NCBI GenBank assembly: GCA_965238045.1
Contig: CBDEGU010000012.1
Span: 1,674,001 to 1,738,000 of the forward strand
Direction: 5' to 3'
Length of the DNA: 64,000 bases
DNA from: CBDEGU01 sp965238045
GTDB taxonomy: Bacteria > Acidobacteriota > Terriglobia > Bryobacterales > UBA6623
Shown here: piece after piece, positions 55,259 to 63,178 of the stretch
Layout: every line of letters starts with the position of its first letter
Position numbering within the stretch: the first letter of the stretch is position 1
Position numbers and translations under genes: made by a program
The notes under the pieces: generated by a model
What the model saw: the letters and a program-made list of their open reading frames with translations, nothing else
Database searches by the model: none
What the model was told of the DNA's origin: nothing

Positions 55259-55693
55259 TTAGTTAATTCGTACACGTCGGTTCCCGACGATGCTCGTCCC
55301 AACAAGGACCCTAGCGCTTTCGTAGCCGCCTGGGACTACAGCCGGGAAGCGCGAACTCCCAGACCGTGTTTTCGACCTCGGTAGGGTCGGGAACTGGCGC
55401 GGTGGCCCATCAGGACGCTCGCTTGGCCGTGTCCGGGGTTTCCCCCTTCGTGCCCGTTTAGCACGCTCCGTGGCTCCGTTTCCAGCTCCCGCCACTTCGC
55501 ACGCAGCGTGCGGATTTCCCGCACTACGCGCTCCTGCACACTTCGCGGCAAGGTTTATGGGACCTATCCGGTTGGAGTCGCTTTCGAGGACAGTCCTGGA
55601 GCCGTCACCCAAATCCAGGTGTCCGCTCCTGCCATCCACTACTCCACCCCTTCCATCCGAAGCCTTGGCATGACGCCAAGACCATTCGGTCTT
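55259..55693. other. GC-rich structured-looking region, no gene recognised
   Basis: About 430 bases beside the group II intron fragment. On the minus strand it has hairpin-like stretches such as GTGCGGGAAATCCGCAC and GGGGGAAACCCC. The open frame across it continues from the intron's reverse-transcriptase start but does not look like that protein. It may be more intron RNA or another intron's remains. Confidence 0.35.
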
Positions 55694-56265
55694 CCTCTTG
55701 CCGTATAGTCCTGATCTCAGATCCTGCAGACTACCGGACGCTTTTATCATTTCGCCCCTGCCTCACTGTTGTTGACCAAGACTCCATGTGCAGCAAGGTC
55801 CCTTCGCTCCACGGGCGTTACCCCGCTTCCTCGCTACTACGGACCTAGCCGTCACCCTCTCGCCTTCCACCGACTTCCTGGTTTGCGCCAGTTATACGGC
55901 TTCCCTGCTCCGCCGATTTCTCGACGGGACGAGGAGGGCTTCTCCAGTTGCTTAGCATGTCCTTGTCACCGTGCTGTCCCTACCACCCCGCCGGAGTGAC
56001 ACAACGCCTCGGTCAGTCTGCGTCCTGCCATGCTGCCTTCGCCCGACACTAGAAAGCTCGGCCTCCGGATTATTTTTTGTCGAGGCCACCTGTGGGTTCA
56101 CTCACGTTACGGCCCGGTGACTCGCTCACCATCCCAAGGATGGCTTTGTCGGTTGGCTTCATCCGCTTCGTTTCCTCCACGCCTGCAACCCAAGCTACGG
56201 GGCTTCTGACTCTTACCCCGGCGGGACTTCCTCCCGCTGAACATGCCAGCCTTCGCTGGACGCAC
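55694..56265 (-). mobile_element. Group II intron 5' fragment with truncated reverse transcriptase
   Basis: Read on the minus strand, the sequence begins GTGCGTCCAGCG at 56,265, the typical GTGYG intron 5' end. It continues through about 515 bases rich in group-II-type stems (CATCCTTGGGATGGTGAGCG, GGACATGCTAAGCAACTGG). ATG 55750 then encodes MIKASGSLQDLRSGLYGKRK, the usual first residues of the intron reverse transcriptase. The protein match ends there. No reverse-transcriptase core, maturase domain or domain V hairpin is seen, so the intron cannot move or splice by itself. Confidence 0.75.
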
Positions 56266-56506
56266 TATTGTCCCAAAACTCAATCGTGATGTAAGTGGCT
56301 TGCTGACTGCGAGTTGCAGTTGGCGGGTGGGAGAGCGCCGAGGTCCGTTTTTGGGACGTATTCGTGCTAGCGTGTGTCCTCATGCAGCCTCTGGATCCAC
56401 TGCCGTACTGTCCAAGAACTCGATCGCCGAACTTCAGGGCTGGTCGAAGCAACCCTGGACGGCTGTTAGGGCGCAACCCTTCGTTGTCTGGGGCGGCGGC
56501 CAGTTT

Positions 56507-56590
56507 GTCCTCGGCCTTATAGACGACACCCATGCCGCCCCGGCCGAGTTCGGAGAGGATCTTGTAGTGGCTGATGGTTTGGCCGACCAC
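56507..56590 (-). pseudogene. N-terminal fragment of a Ser/Thr protein kinase
   Basis: A GTG at 56590 begins VGQTISHYKILSELG then GRGGMGVVYKAED, the glycine-rich loop and VxYKAxD of PknB-type kinases. Homology stops after about 28 residues; the catalytic Lys region and everything beyond are gone. The start is nine bases after the -10-like TACAAT of the 39-bp element, so the original gene was probably leaderless. Bases 56,266-56,506 are unrecognised; the group II intron fragment begins at 56,265. Confidence 0.8.
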
Positions 56591-56599
56591 GACAGTCAA

Positions 56600-56638
56600 A
56601 TTGTAGCGCTACGAGATACCTGGTGGTAACAACCGTTC
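56600..56638 (-). promoter_or_regulatory. 39-bp promoter-like element, copy 3
   Basis: GAACGGTTGTT, CACCAGGTATCT, AGCG and TACAAT at the same spacing as the other two copies. It directly precedes the kinase fragment, whose GTG is nine bases past TACAAT. Upstream of the element the sequence differs from copies 1 and 2. Confidence 0.7.
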
Positions 56639-56724
56639 CGTTGAGCTTTCCAATCGTAGCACGGGCGTGTGGTTGATTCTGCTCGGTTTTCGACTCTGCC
56701 CCCGACGGCCTATACTCAACGCGT

Positions 56725-58221
56725 ATGGAATCTCCGGGAGTTCCTCCGCGTGCCTACCGGATCATCACGAGCCTCCACGGCTTGGTCGTGCGCATCTTCT
56801 TCCGTGAGGTCGAGGTCAGCGGGCTCGGCCACGTGCCCGAACGCGGCGGTGGGGTGATCGTGTCCTGGCATCCGAACGGGCTCAGCGATCCCATCCTCAT
56901 CCTGACGCAGTTCCCCAGACAGGTCGTCTTTGGCGCCCGCCACGGCCTCTTCAAGTTCCCGCTCCTCGGGTTCCTGCTCCGCCGTACCGGGACCGTTCCG
57001 ATTTACCGGGCGCAGGACGCGAAGAGCTCCTCCGCCGACGCCCGACGGGCGGCAAACAAGAAGAGTGTCGACGCGCTCGCCCGCGAGGTCGCCCGCGGAT
57101 CGTTCTCGGCGCTCTTCCCCGAGGGCGTGAGCCACGACGAGCCGGGCCTCGTCGAGCTCAAGAGCGGCGTGGCCCACCTCTACTACCGCGCCCGCGAGTT
57201 CCAGGAGGACGACGCGCCGCCGCCGGTGATCCTGCCGGTCGGTCTGCACTATGACGACAAGGCGATGTTCCGGTCGCGGGCGCACGTCTGCTTCCACCCC
57301 CCCATCGAGCTGCCCGCCGAACTCGACGTGTCGCCGCCGCCCGATGAGGACGCCGAGACAGCCCGCGAGCGTGTCCGCGGCCTCATGAGAGAGATCGAGC
57401 ACGCCCTGAAGGACGTCGTCCACGCGACCGAGGACTGGGAGATCCACAGTGTCATGCACCGCGTGAGCAAGATGTTTCGGGCCGAGCGCGCGAAGCGGGC
57501 AGGAGCGGACCCGGGCATGCGCGGCATCGATGAGCGCACCTTCGGCTTCGCCCGGGTGCGCAAGGCCTACTACGACACGCGCGACGACGACGCCGAACGC
57601 ACCGTGGCCCTGATCCGGCGCATCGAGCGATACGATCAGGACCTCCGCGCCCTGAAGCTCGACGACCACGAGCTCGACCGCGACCTGCGCCTGGTCTCGT
57701 CCACCCTCGCGCCGATCCTCTTGCTCCGGGTGGTGCTCGTCTTCCTGCTCCTGCCGCCCGTCCTGTTCGTGGGCTGCATCGTCAACGTGCCGACGGGGAT
57801 CTTCCTCGCGCTTTTCGCGCGCGCGGTCTCGCGGCTGCGCAAGGACGAGGCGACCGTCAAGATGCTCGTCGGCGCGATCGTCTTCCCGCTCACATGGATC
57901 GGCGCGGGGATAGCCGCGGCGGTTGCACACGCCCCGCTCCACGAGGCGTTCCCGACGGTCCCCGACCAGGCCGTTGTGGCCGGCATCGGCGTCGCGGTGC
58001 TCTCGGCGGTGGGCGGAATGGTCGCCCTGCGGTACAGACGCTTCGCCCGCGATACCCTGCGCGCGGTCCGCGTCCGCTTCACGCACCTCACGCGCCGCCG
58101 CTCGATCGAGCGGCTCCTCGCTGAGCGCGCCGCCATCCACGACGCTCTCTGGTCGATCGCCGAGGGCCTCGACCTCCCAGGAGAGGTCATGGCGGACGGC
58201 ACGATCCGCTCGTCGGGCTGA
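56725..58221 (+). CDS. PlsC-like acyltransferase with membrane tail
   Basis: 498 residues. The N-terminal half is a glycerolphosphate-type acyltransferase: VIVSWHPNGLSDPILI (His/Asp catalytic motif), FKFPLLGFLLRRTGTVPIYRAQD, ALFPEGVSHDEPGLVELKSGVA and PVILPVGLHYDD. A helical linker follows. The C-terminal region (about 330-450) has four hydrophobic helices in two pairs. It should transfer acyl chains to a lipid acceptor at the inner membrane. Third codon positions are almost all G or C, more extreme than in neighbours, which suggests acquisition from a very GC-rich donor. Confidence 0.85.
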   Translation: MESPGVPPRAYRIITSLHGLVVRIFFREVEVSGLGHVPERGGGVIVSWHPNGLSDPILILTQFPRQVVFGARHGLFKFPLLGFLLRRTGTVPIYRAQDAKSSSADARRAANKKSVDALAREVARGSFSALFPEGVSHDEPGLVELKSGVAHLYYRAREFQEDDAPPPVILPVGLHYDDKAMFRSRAHVCFHPPIELPAELDVSPPPDEDAETARERVRGLMREIEHALKDVVHATEDWEIHSVMHRVSKMFRAERAKRAGADPGMRGIDERTFGFARVRKAYYDTRDDDAERTVALIRRIERYDQDLRALKLDDHELDRDLRLVSSTLAPILLLRVVLVFLLLPPVLFVGCIVNVPTGIFLALFARAVSRLRKDEATVKMLVGAIVFPLTWIGAGIAAAVAHAPLHEAFPTVPDQAVVAGIGVAVLSAVGGMVALRYRRFARDTLRAVRVRFTHLTRRRSIERLLAERAAIHDALWSIAEGLDLPGEVMADGTIRSSG

Positions 58222-58301
58222 AGACCCGATTAGCTCGGGCAGCTCGTCCGAACTCTCCCCACCTGCTTGGGCCGCCCGTGGAAACAGCGGACGTAGAAGG
58301 G

Positions 58302-58328
58302 TGTTAGCGGCGGAGAGAAAATAGGCCA
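58302..58328 (-). repeat. 27-bp inverted repeat, right arm
   Basis: The reverse complement matches 54,396-54,422 at 26 of 27 positions. It ends 15 bases before the truncated IS1595 copy. No target duplication is visible outside the two arms. Confidence 0.85.
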
Positions 58329-58343
58329 TAAGGCGGCGGAGTT

Positions 58344-58580
58344 CATCAAGGGGCTGTCAGCCACGAGCATCTCGACTACTACCTCCACGAATTCACCTTC
58401 CGCTTCAACCGCCGCAAGTCAAGAAGTCGAGGCAAGCTCTTCTACCGCCTGGTTCAGCAGGCCGTCGCCGTGCAACCGGCGCCCTACAAGTCGCTGGTCG
58501 GAGGCACCGCGACACGCGCTACGGACAACCACAACATGTAGGGGCTATTTCACAATACCTGAGTCAAGTGAATACCCATC
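58344..58580 (+). mobile_element. IS1595-family element, 3' fragment
   Basis: The last 237 bp of the same IS as at 44,360-45,349, with a few substitutions. It has the transposase C-terminus (SRGKLFYRLVQQAVAVQP) and the right terminal repeat ending at 58,580. Everything left of CATCAAGG is missing. Confidence 0.93.
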
Positions 58581-58972
58581 TGAAAGATTACCTTGAAGCC
58601 AGTCGCCGCAACAAGAAACGGACTGGCTTCCGCGGCACCCTTGTGCACTCTCGGGTGCGCTACTTCGACCCGGAGCGGCGGCGTGCCGGTATCCCCGAAG
58701 ATGTGGCGGCGCTGGTCGACAAGCTCACTGCCGAGGAAACGTCTCTGACGCTGGTCAACATCAACCAGACGGAGTCACGAACGGTGATTGTACAAGGGGG
58801 AGCCTACGGCGAGCACCACTGCATCAGCGTCTCCGTGAACGACAAAAAGATTCCCGTCAACCACCCGTCCTTCACGGTGCATCTGGCGCCGGGCGCAGGT
58901 AGCCGACTGACCATCAAGATGAAACGGTATGTCAACCAGCCGACCTTGAAGCATCCTTGGGATCGGAGTTAG
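58568..58972 (+). pseudogene. C-terminal fragment of an unknown protein, start supplied by IS1595
   Basis: The frame opens at a GTG within the IS1595 right repeat, so the first four codons are IS sequence. The following 130 residues (RVRYFDPERRRAGIPEDVAALV, TSLTLVNINQTESRTVIVQGG, FTVHLAPGAGSRLTIKMKRYVNQPTL) look like the end of a larger, possibly secreted protein. I do not recognise the family. The IS appears to have removed the 5' part of the gene. Confidence 0.6.
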
Positions 58973-59012
58973 CGGCGGTCACTCGCACTGGAACGCCGTC
59001 GGGTCCTCAGCT

Positions 59013-60557
59013 TCATTCATCAACGAACCGGAACCCGAACAGATACGCATTCTTCAAATAAAAGCGGATGTAGACGTCTTTCCCCTTCAGGACGGAGAGA
59101 TCCGCGCTGCCGTTCCACGTCACGACGTAATCCACGGCGTTGGACCGAATGCGGTCGCAATCGTCTTGTCCGAATCCTTCAATCGGGCGATTGTCATTGT
59201 AAGGCCCACTGCTGCGGTCGAACAGTTCGACCTTTACGTGGCCGTGTTGGTCGCGGCTGAAAGCGCGATGCTCGGGAGCGATGTTGATCACGAGGCGGTC
59301 GCCGGTCACTTTGACTTCACGAGACAGCAGCCACCCTCCCTTGTTACCCGCGTATTGTCCCATGAACCGGTCCCGCCGAATGCGTGCCATACCGATCCCT
59401 TTGAAGTTTTCGGGGTAACGGTAGCGCCACGACCGCGAGGAGCCCACGTAGTACATGTAGAGCCAGTCTCCCACGGGAATGATGCTCGGAAGCATCCAGG
59501 TGTGTCCGCCATCCCAATCACCCTCCCGACCCCGGGCGATGAACGGTTTCCGCACTGGCGAGCGGAACCACCGAAAGCCATCAGGACTGCTGACCAACTC
59601 GATGTATCCGTGGCCGGAGCCGTCGCGAGGTTGGACCGCCACAAAGCCCAGGTACTGGTTGCCGTACTTGGCCACCTCCATGCGGTCGAAAAAGAAACCG
59701 TCGTCGAGTTCGTCGGGAACCAGGATGTGACGCGCCGTGCTCCAGGTTTTGAGGTCTTTGCTGACCGTTACCGAAATTCGGGTGCGCACGTTCTCACCCG
59801 TGTAGAGGACTTCGTTTGCGGCCAAGGCCTGCGGTCGAGCATACAGCAGCCACAGTTTGCGGCGCTGATCGTAGACCGGGAAGTGTTCCGCATCGAGGGC
59901 TCGGGTATAGACCGGATTGTCCTCGTAATGTTTCCAGTTGACGCCGTCGTCACTGAAAGCCAAGTTTATACAGTATCCGTGCTCGGGTAGCCTGTCGCGG
60001 TACCAGAGCATGAAGCGGCCCCGCTCGCCCATGTGCTTCGGCGTGCACATGACATGGAATTCCTGGGCCCGATTCAGCCCCGTCATCACAATGTTTGTCT
60101 TGTCATGGCCGCCATAGGGAACCTTGTCGAACAGGGGCTTGGTCCAATGGACGCCGTCTTGGCTTTCGGCGTAGGAAATCATGTAAGGGTAGCGCTTCCA
60201 TGCGGACTCGCCTTTGAGGCGTGCTTTGAATCCTCCCCACGCCAAACTGTCATAGAGCGCATACCACATGCGGAAGATTTTGTCTTCGCTGTCATAAATC
60301 ACATTGGGCAGGCCGACCTGCTCCTCCCAGGGCTGATCCGCCATCAGAACGGGATTCTCCGGGTGCTTGCTGGGTTCATTGACCCGCCCAACCACATCCC
60401 AGCGATCCGCATAGGCATACGAGTCGATGAACAACTGGATCTCGTGACCCAGTTCTTGCGCTTCGCCATGAAAGTACGCATCGTCTAAGGCCACCGAACG
60501 GGAAGTCCCGATCAGCGCCAGAGTGCACAGGACAACTGCGATCATGAACTTACTCAT
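59013..60557 (-). CDS. Secreted five-bladed-propeller, glycoside-hydrolase-like protein 1
   Basis: 514 residues from ATG 60557, with GGAGGA upstream. A signal peptide (FMIAVVLCTLALIGTSRSVA) is followed by a propeller of the GH43/GH32 type: IQLFIDSYAYADRW, FRMWYALYD, ISYAESQDGVHWTKP, LAFSDDGVNWKHYEDNPV, LVSSPDGFRWFRSPVRKPF, WLYMYYVGSS. The C-terminal domain is a beta-sandwich (LKGKDVYIRFYLKNAYLFGFRF). Acidic residues suitable for catalysis are present but I cannot assign a family. The next gene upstream encodes a protein of the same plan. Confidence 0.75.
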   Translation of the reverse strand: MSKFMIAVVLCTLALIGTSRSVALDDAYFHGEAQELGHEIQLFIDSYAYADRWDVVGRVNEPSKHPENPVLMADQPWEEQVGLPNVIYDSEDKIFRMWYALYDSLAWGGFKARLKGESAWKRYPYMISYAESQDGVHWTKPLFDKVPYGGHDKTNIVMTGLNRAQEFHVMCTPKHMGERGRFMLWYRDRLPEHGYCINLAFSDDGVNWKHYEDNPVYTRALDAEHFPVYDQRRKLWLLYARPQALAANEVLYTGENVRTRISVTVSKDLKTWSTARHILVPDELDDGFFFDRMEVAKYGNQYLGFVAVQPRDGSGHGYIELVSSPDGFRWFRSPVRKPFIARGREGDWDGGHTWMLPSIIPVGDWLYMYYVGSSRSWRYRYPENFKGIGMARIRRDRFMGQYAGNKGGWLLSREVKVTGDRLVINIAPEHRAFSRDQHGHVKVELFDRSSGPYNDNRPIEGFGQDDCDRIRSNAVDYVVTWNGSADLSVLKGKDVYIRFYLKNAYLFGFRFVDE

Positions 60558-60722
60558 GCTTTTCCTCCTCCAGGAAGGTTCCAATATACTCCTTTGCTGA
60601 TTGTCGAGCCGAAAAGCCTTACAGCCGCTCTTCTACTCCAGGTCTCCATCGTACATCGGGCGCTGGTTATTCAGACCAAGTTTCGGAGCGACCCACCCGC
60701 TTACGGCCTTTCTGCAACAAAG

Positions 60723-62348
60723 CTAGGGGACAAACTGAAAGGCAAAAAGCTTCGCATCGCGCATCACGAACCGTAGCCTGATGGTTTTGCCTGCGAGGGA
60801 ATCGATAGCGGCCTCTCCTTTCCATGTGACGGCGTGGGCGACGGAGTTCCCATTGACTCGATCTGCACTTTCGACGGAGTAACCGGGAATCGAATTCCCG
60901 GCAGCATCTTGGATTTCCACTCGAATAAAGCCGCCGCCTCCCGTGATGGCGTTGAGGTGCAGTCGCTCACCCTCAAACACCAGGGGTGGCGTGGTGAGCT
61001 CACCCCCGTCGTAGGCCGCATCGGCCGAAATGAAACCATCGAGGCGAAAGATGGCACGCCCGGTGATGGAGATCCAGTCTTCTTCCGGCTTTCCCGTGAT
61101 ATGCCGAGACGGAAGCCCATTATAGTAAATAAACAACCGATCGCCATTGCGAACCATTCCCCCGCTGTAAATTTGCCCTTCCATTCCGGAGCCACGCGGG
61201 CCGAGTTGCACGACCGCTTGGCGGAAGGGCCGCTTCCATTCGATGCCGTCTCGGGAGAACGCAAACTGCATTTCCAAGGTGTCGGAGGCCTCGGGGTCCG
61301 GGCGTCCCGTCAACCAATCGGGACGCCGGGAGTACCACATGCTCGGAAAAGCAACGTAGGCGTCCTGGGCGTAGGGGTATTTGTAGGCACAAAACGTATA
61401 CACCTGCATGCCTGGGGGATCTTGTTCATCGGGCTGCAATGCAAAAGGGAACTCGTCCTGCAACCCTCTTGCGGTGGTTCCGCGATCCGCCTTTTGCCCG
61501 AGATTTCTTCCCGGCTTGGCCTGAAACGGGTAGGGTCTGGCGAGGTCATGTTTACCAACGGTTGTTCGCGAGTAAACACGAACACGAGAGCCCGGCAGGT
61601 AGGCTCGCGGATAGATGGCCCACCGGGAGATGGAATCGTCCCAAAACACCGGCGTTAGCGCACCGACATAAAAAGGCAGCACCGGCTTTTCTTCGCGCTC
61701 CCAGCTTTTCCCGTCGGCCGAGTAGAGCAGGTAGACGCTGTTTGGGTCGCTGTCCTGCGAGGGCGCCCATCTAGGATCTTGCTTGGCGATGCGAACGAGC
61801 ATCTTGTAGCGCCGCCGGGGTGAGTCGAACGGATCGATAAACGCGCGGCCGAAAACACCGAGAGCTACGATGTTGTTGTCTCGAGAGCCGTGATAATCGA
61901 TCAGTCCTAGCTCGGGCTTCGTCCAGTGAACGCCGTCGGTCGAGAGCGCCAGGCAAAGGTAGCGAGTTTCGTAATCGGGCTCGAAGGCGTTGTAGTACAT
62001 TCGGTACACGCCGCCATCTTCAAGAAAGACTGAGTATCCGCCGAGTCTTCCTTGCTCCCAAGGGCGGTCCATAGGCAACAGATTTTCCTGGGGCTGCTCG
62101 GGCTGGTTAAAAACGAGCGTCACGCCTTTGCTCGACTCGATGAAGCGCTCATCCAGAAAGAGCTGTTTCTGCGAGCCGACTTGAAGGGGAGGCGATTGAG
62201 CCTTGACTGCTATCTGAACGCAAAGCCAAGCCAGGATAACGAGAAGGGTTTTGCAGGAGCGCACGGTTTGAACTCCGGATCTCAGGGTTTCGTATTCCGA
62301 CACTTCATCCCTCTTGTAAGTTTTGGCAATGCGCTCCCTCTGCATCAA
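60723..62348 (-). CDS. Secreted five-bladed-propeller, glycoside-hydrolase-like protein 2
   Basis: 541 residues from ATG 62348; the true start may be internal, since the signal-like segment (TLLVILAWLCVQIAVKA) begins near residue 32. The layout repeats that of its neighbour: KQLFLDERFIESS, VYRMYYNAFEP, LALSTDGVHWTKPELGLI, LLYSADGKSWEREEKPVL, FAFSRDGIEWKRPFRQ and an ending SLAGKTIRLRFVMRDAKLFAFQF. The two genes are 165 bases apart on one strand and could be an old duplication. The substrate is unknown. Confidence 0.72.
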   Translation of the reverse strand: MMQRERIAKTYKRDEVSEYETLRSGVQTVRSCKTLLVILAWLCVQIAVKAQSPPLQVGSQKQLFLDERFIESSKGVTLVFNQPEQPQENLLPMDRPWEQGRLGGYSVFLEDGGVYRMYYNAFEPDYETRYLCLALSTDGVHWTKPELGLIDYHGSRDNNIVALGVFGRAFIDPFDSPRRRYKMLVRIAKQDPRWAPSQDSDPNSVYLLYSADGKSWEREEKPVLPFYVGALTPVFWDDSISRWAIYPRAYLPGSRVRVYSRTTVGKHDLARPYPFQAKPGRNLGQKADRGTTARGLQDEFPFALQPDEQDPPGMQVYTFCAYKYPYAQDAYVAFPSMWYSRRPDWLTGRPDPEASDTLEMQFAFSRDGIEWKRPFRQAVVQLGPRGSGMEGQIYSGGMVRNGDRLFIYYNGLPSRHITGKPEEDWISITGRAIFRLDGFISADAAYDGGELTTPPLVFEGERLHLNAITGGGGFIRVEIQDAAGNSIPGYSVESADRVNGNSVAHAVTWKGEAAIDSLAGKTIRLRFVMRDAKLFAFQFVP

Positions 62349-62719
62349 CCATACAAGCCTTTTTCTCCGGGCGCAACGACGAGTTGCGGATCCCAGTGGA
62401 TCAGGTCGGACCGTGGCCTCACCTTCAGGCTGGAAGCCGGTCCAATCACTTCAAAATGTCCGTGGTTCTTCTAAGGAGGCAGCTGATTCCTGACTCAGAG
62501 CGGGGAGCTGTTCGGAAGCTAACGGCACTGGTCCCGGTGGTCAACCGATCCAGTAACAGTGTTGGAGATGGGGAAACACGGTCGCAAGTGCAACCAAATG
62601 CAACCAGGATGGCTCGTAAGTTGTTGAAAACATGGTGGTCAGGGAGGTGCTTCGTTCATCGACTGTTGTCGAGAAGAGCTTAAGTACTTACTATACAATC
62701 ACTTACAGCCGATTGCGCG
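62349..62719. other. Gene-poor junction with a possible integrase-tail relic
   Basis: 371 bases without an intact gene. On the plus strand 62,530-62,633 reads ALVPVVNRSSNSVGDGET then QPNATRMARKLLK, resembling the worn C-terminal end of another phage-type integrase. At 62,611-62,640 the reverse complement contains CCACCAT then TTTTCAACAACTTACG, matching the sequence just after tRNA-Ile2 at 39,093-39,117 in inverted orientation. Confidence 0.4.
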
Positions 62720-62797
62720 TTGGCAACTTCAGCCATTGCCCAAATTAGGTATAAGTGCCCTTTTCAGAAGGAGATAAGGGCGAGACAACAACAGTTG

Positions 62798-63178
62798 ATG
62801 ACTGAAGCACCCCTACTGGAGCGCAAGACCGGGGCGCTGGAGCAAGCGGCGCCACTGGAAGGCTGGCAGTTGCCCAAAGAGTTTGCTCACCTCCGGCGGC
62901 TACTCGAGACACGATTGGGCAAGGCCGGTTCCCGCGAGTATATCCAGGTGTTGCGCCTGTTGGAAGACTTTCCTCTGACAGAAGTCCGTGCCGCCGTCGG
63001 AGACGCTTTACGGCTGGGCGCCATCTCGTTCGATGCGGTGAAGCATCTGTTGCTGTGTCGTATCGAACAGCGACCGCCGCGGCTGGAGCTCGAAAACTAT
63101 CCCCATCTGCCGGCGGCTCGTGTCTCGACTACGGCGGCGGCCGACTATCTGGCCCTGTTGGGCGCGGGAGCCGAGTGA
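62798..63178 (+). pseudogene. istA: IS21-family IstA, C-terminal fragment
   Basis: Only about 125 residues remain: TGALEQAAPLEGWQLP, RRLLETRLGKAGSREYIQVL, DALRLGAISFDAVKHLLL and LENYPHLPAARVSTTAAADY, the end of IS21 transposase A. The DDE domain (usually 300-400 residues upstream) is missing. The stop TGA overlaps the istB start by one base, as in intact IS21 elements. Confidence 0.88.

Noticed and set aside
55259..55693. Protein-coding continuation of the intron reverse transcriptase
   Set aside because: Only the first 20 residues match; the remaining frame has no reverse-transcriptase motif.
56716..58329. 537-codon minus-strand frame opposite the acyltransferase
   Set aside because: Expected from extreme GC3; composition is Arg/Asp/Glu/His-rich with no domain, while the plus strand has clear acyltransferase motifs.
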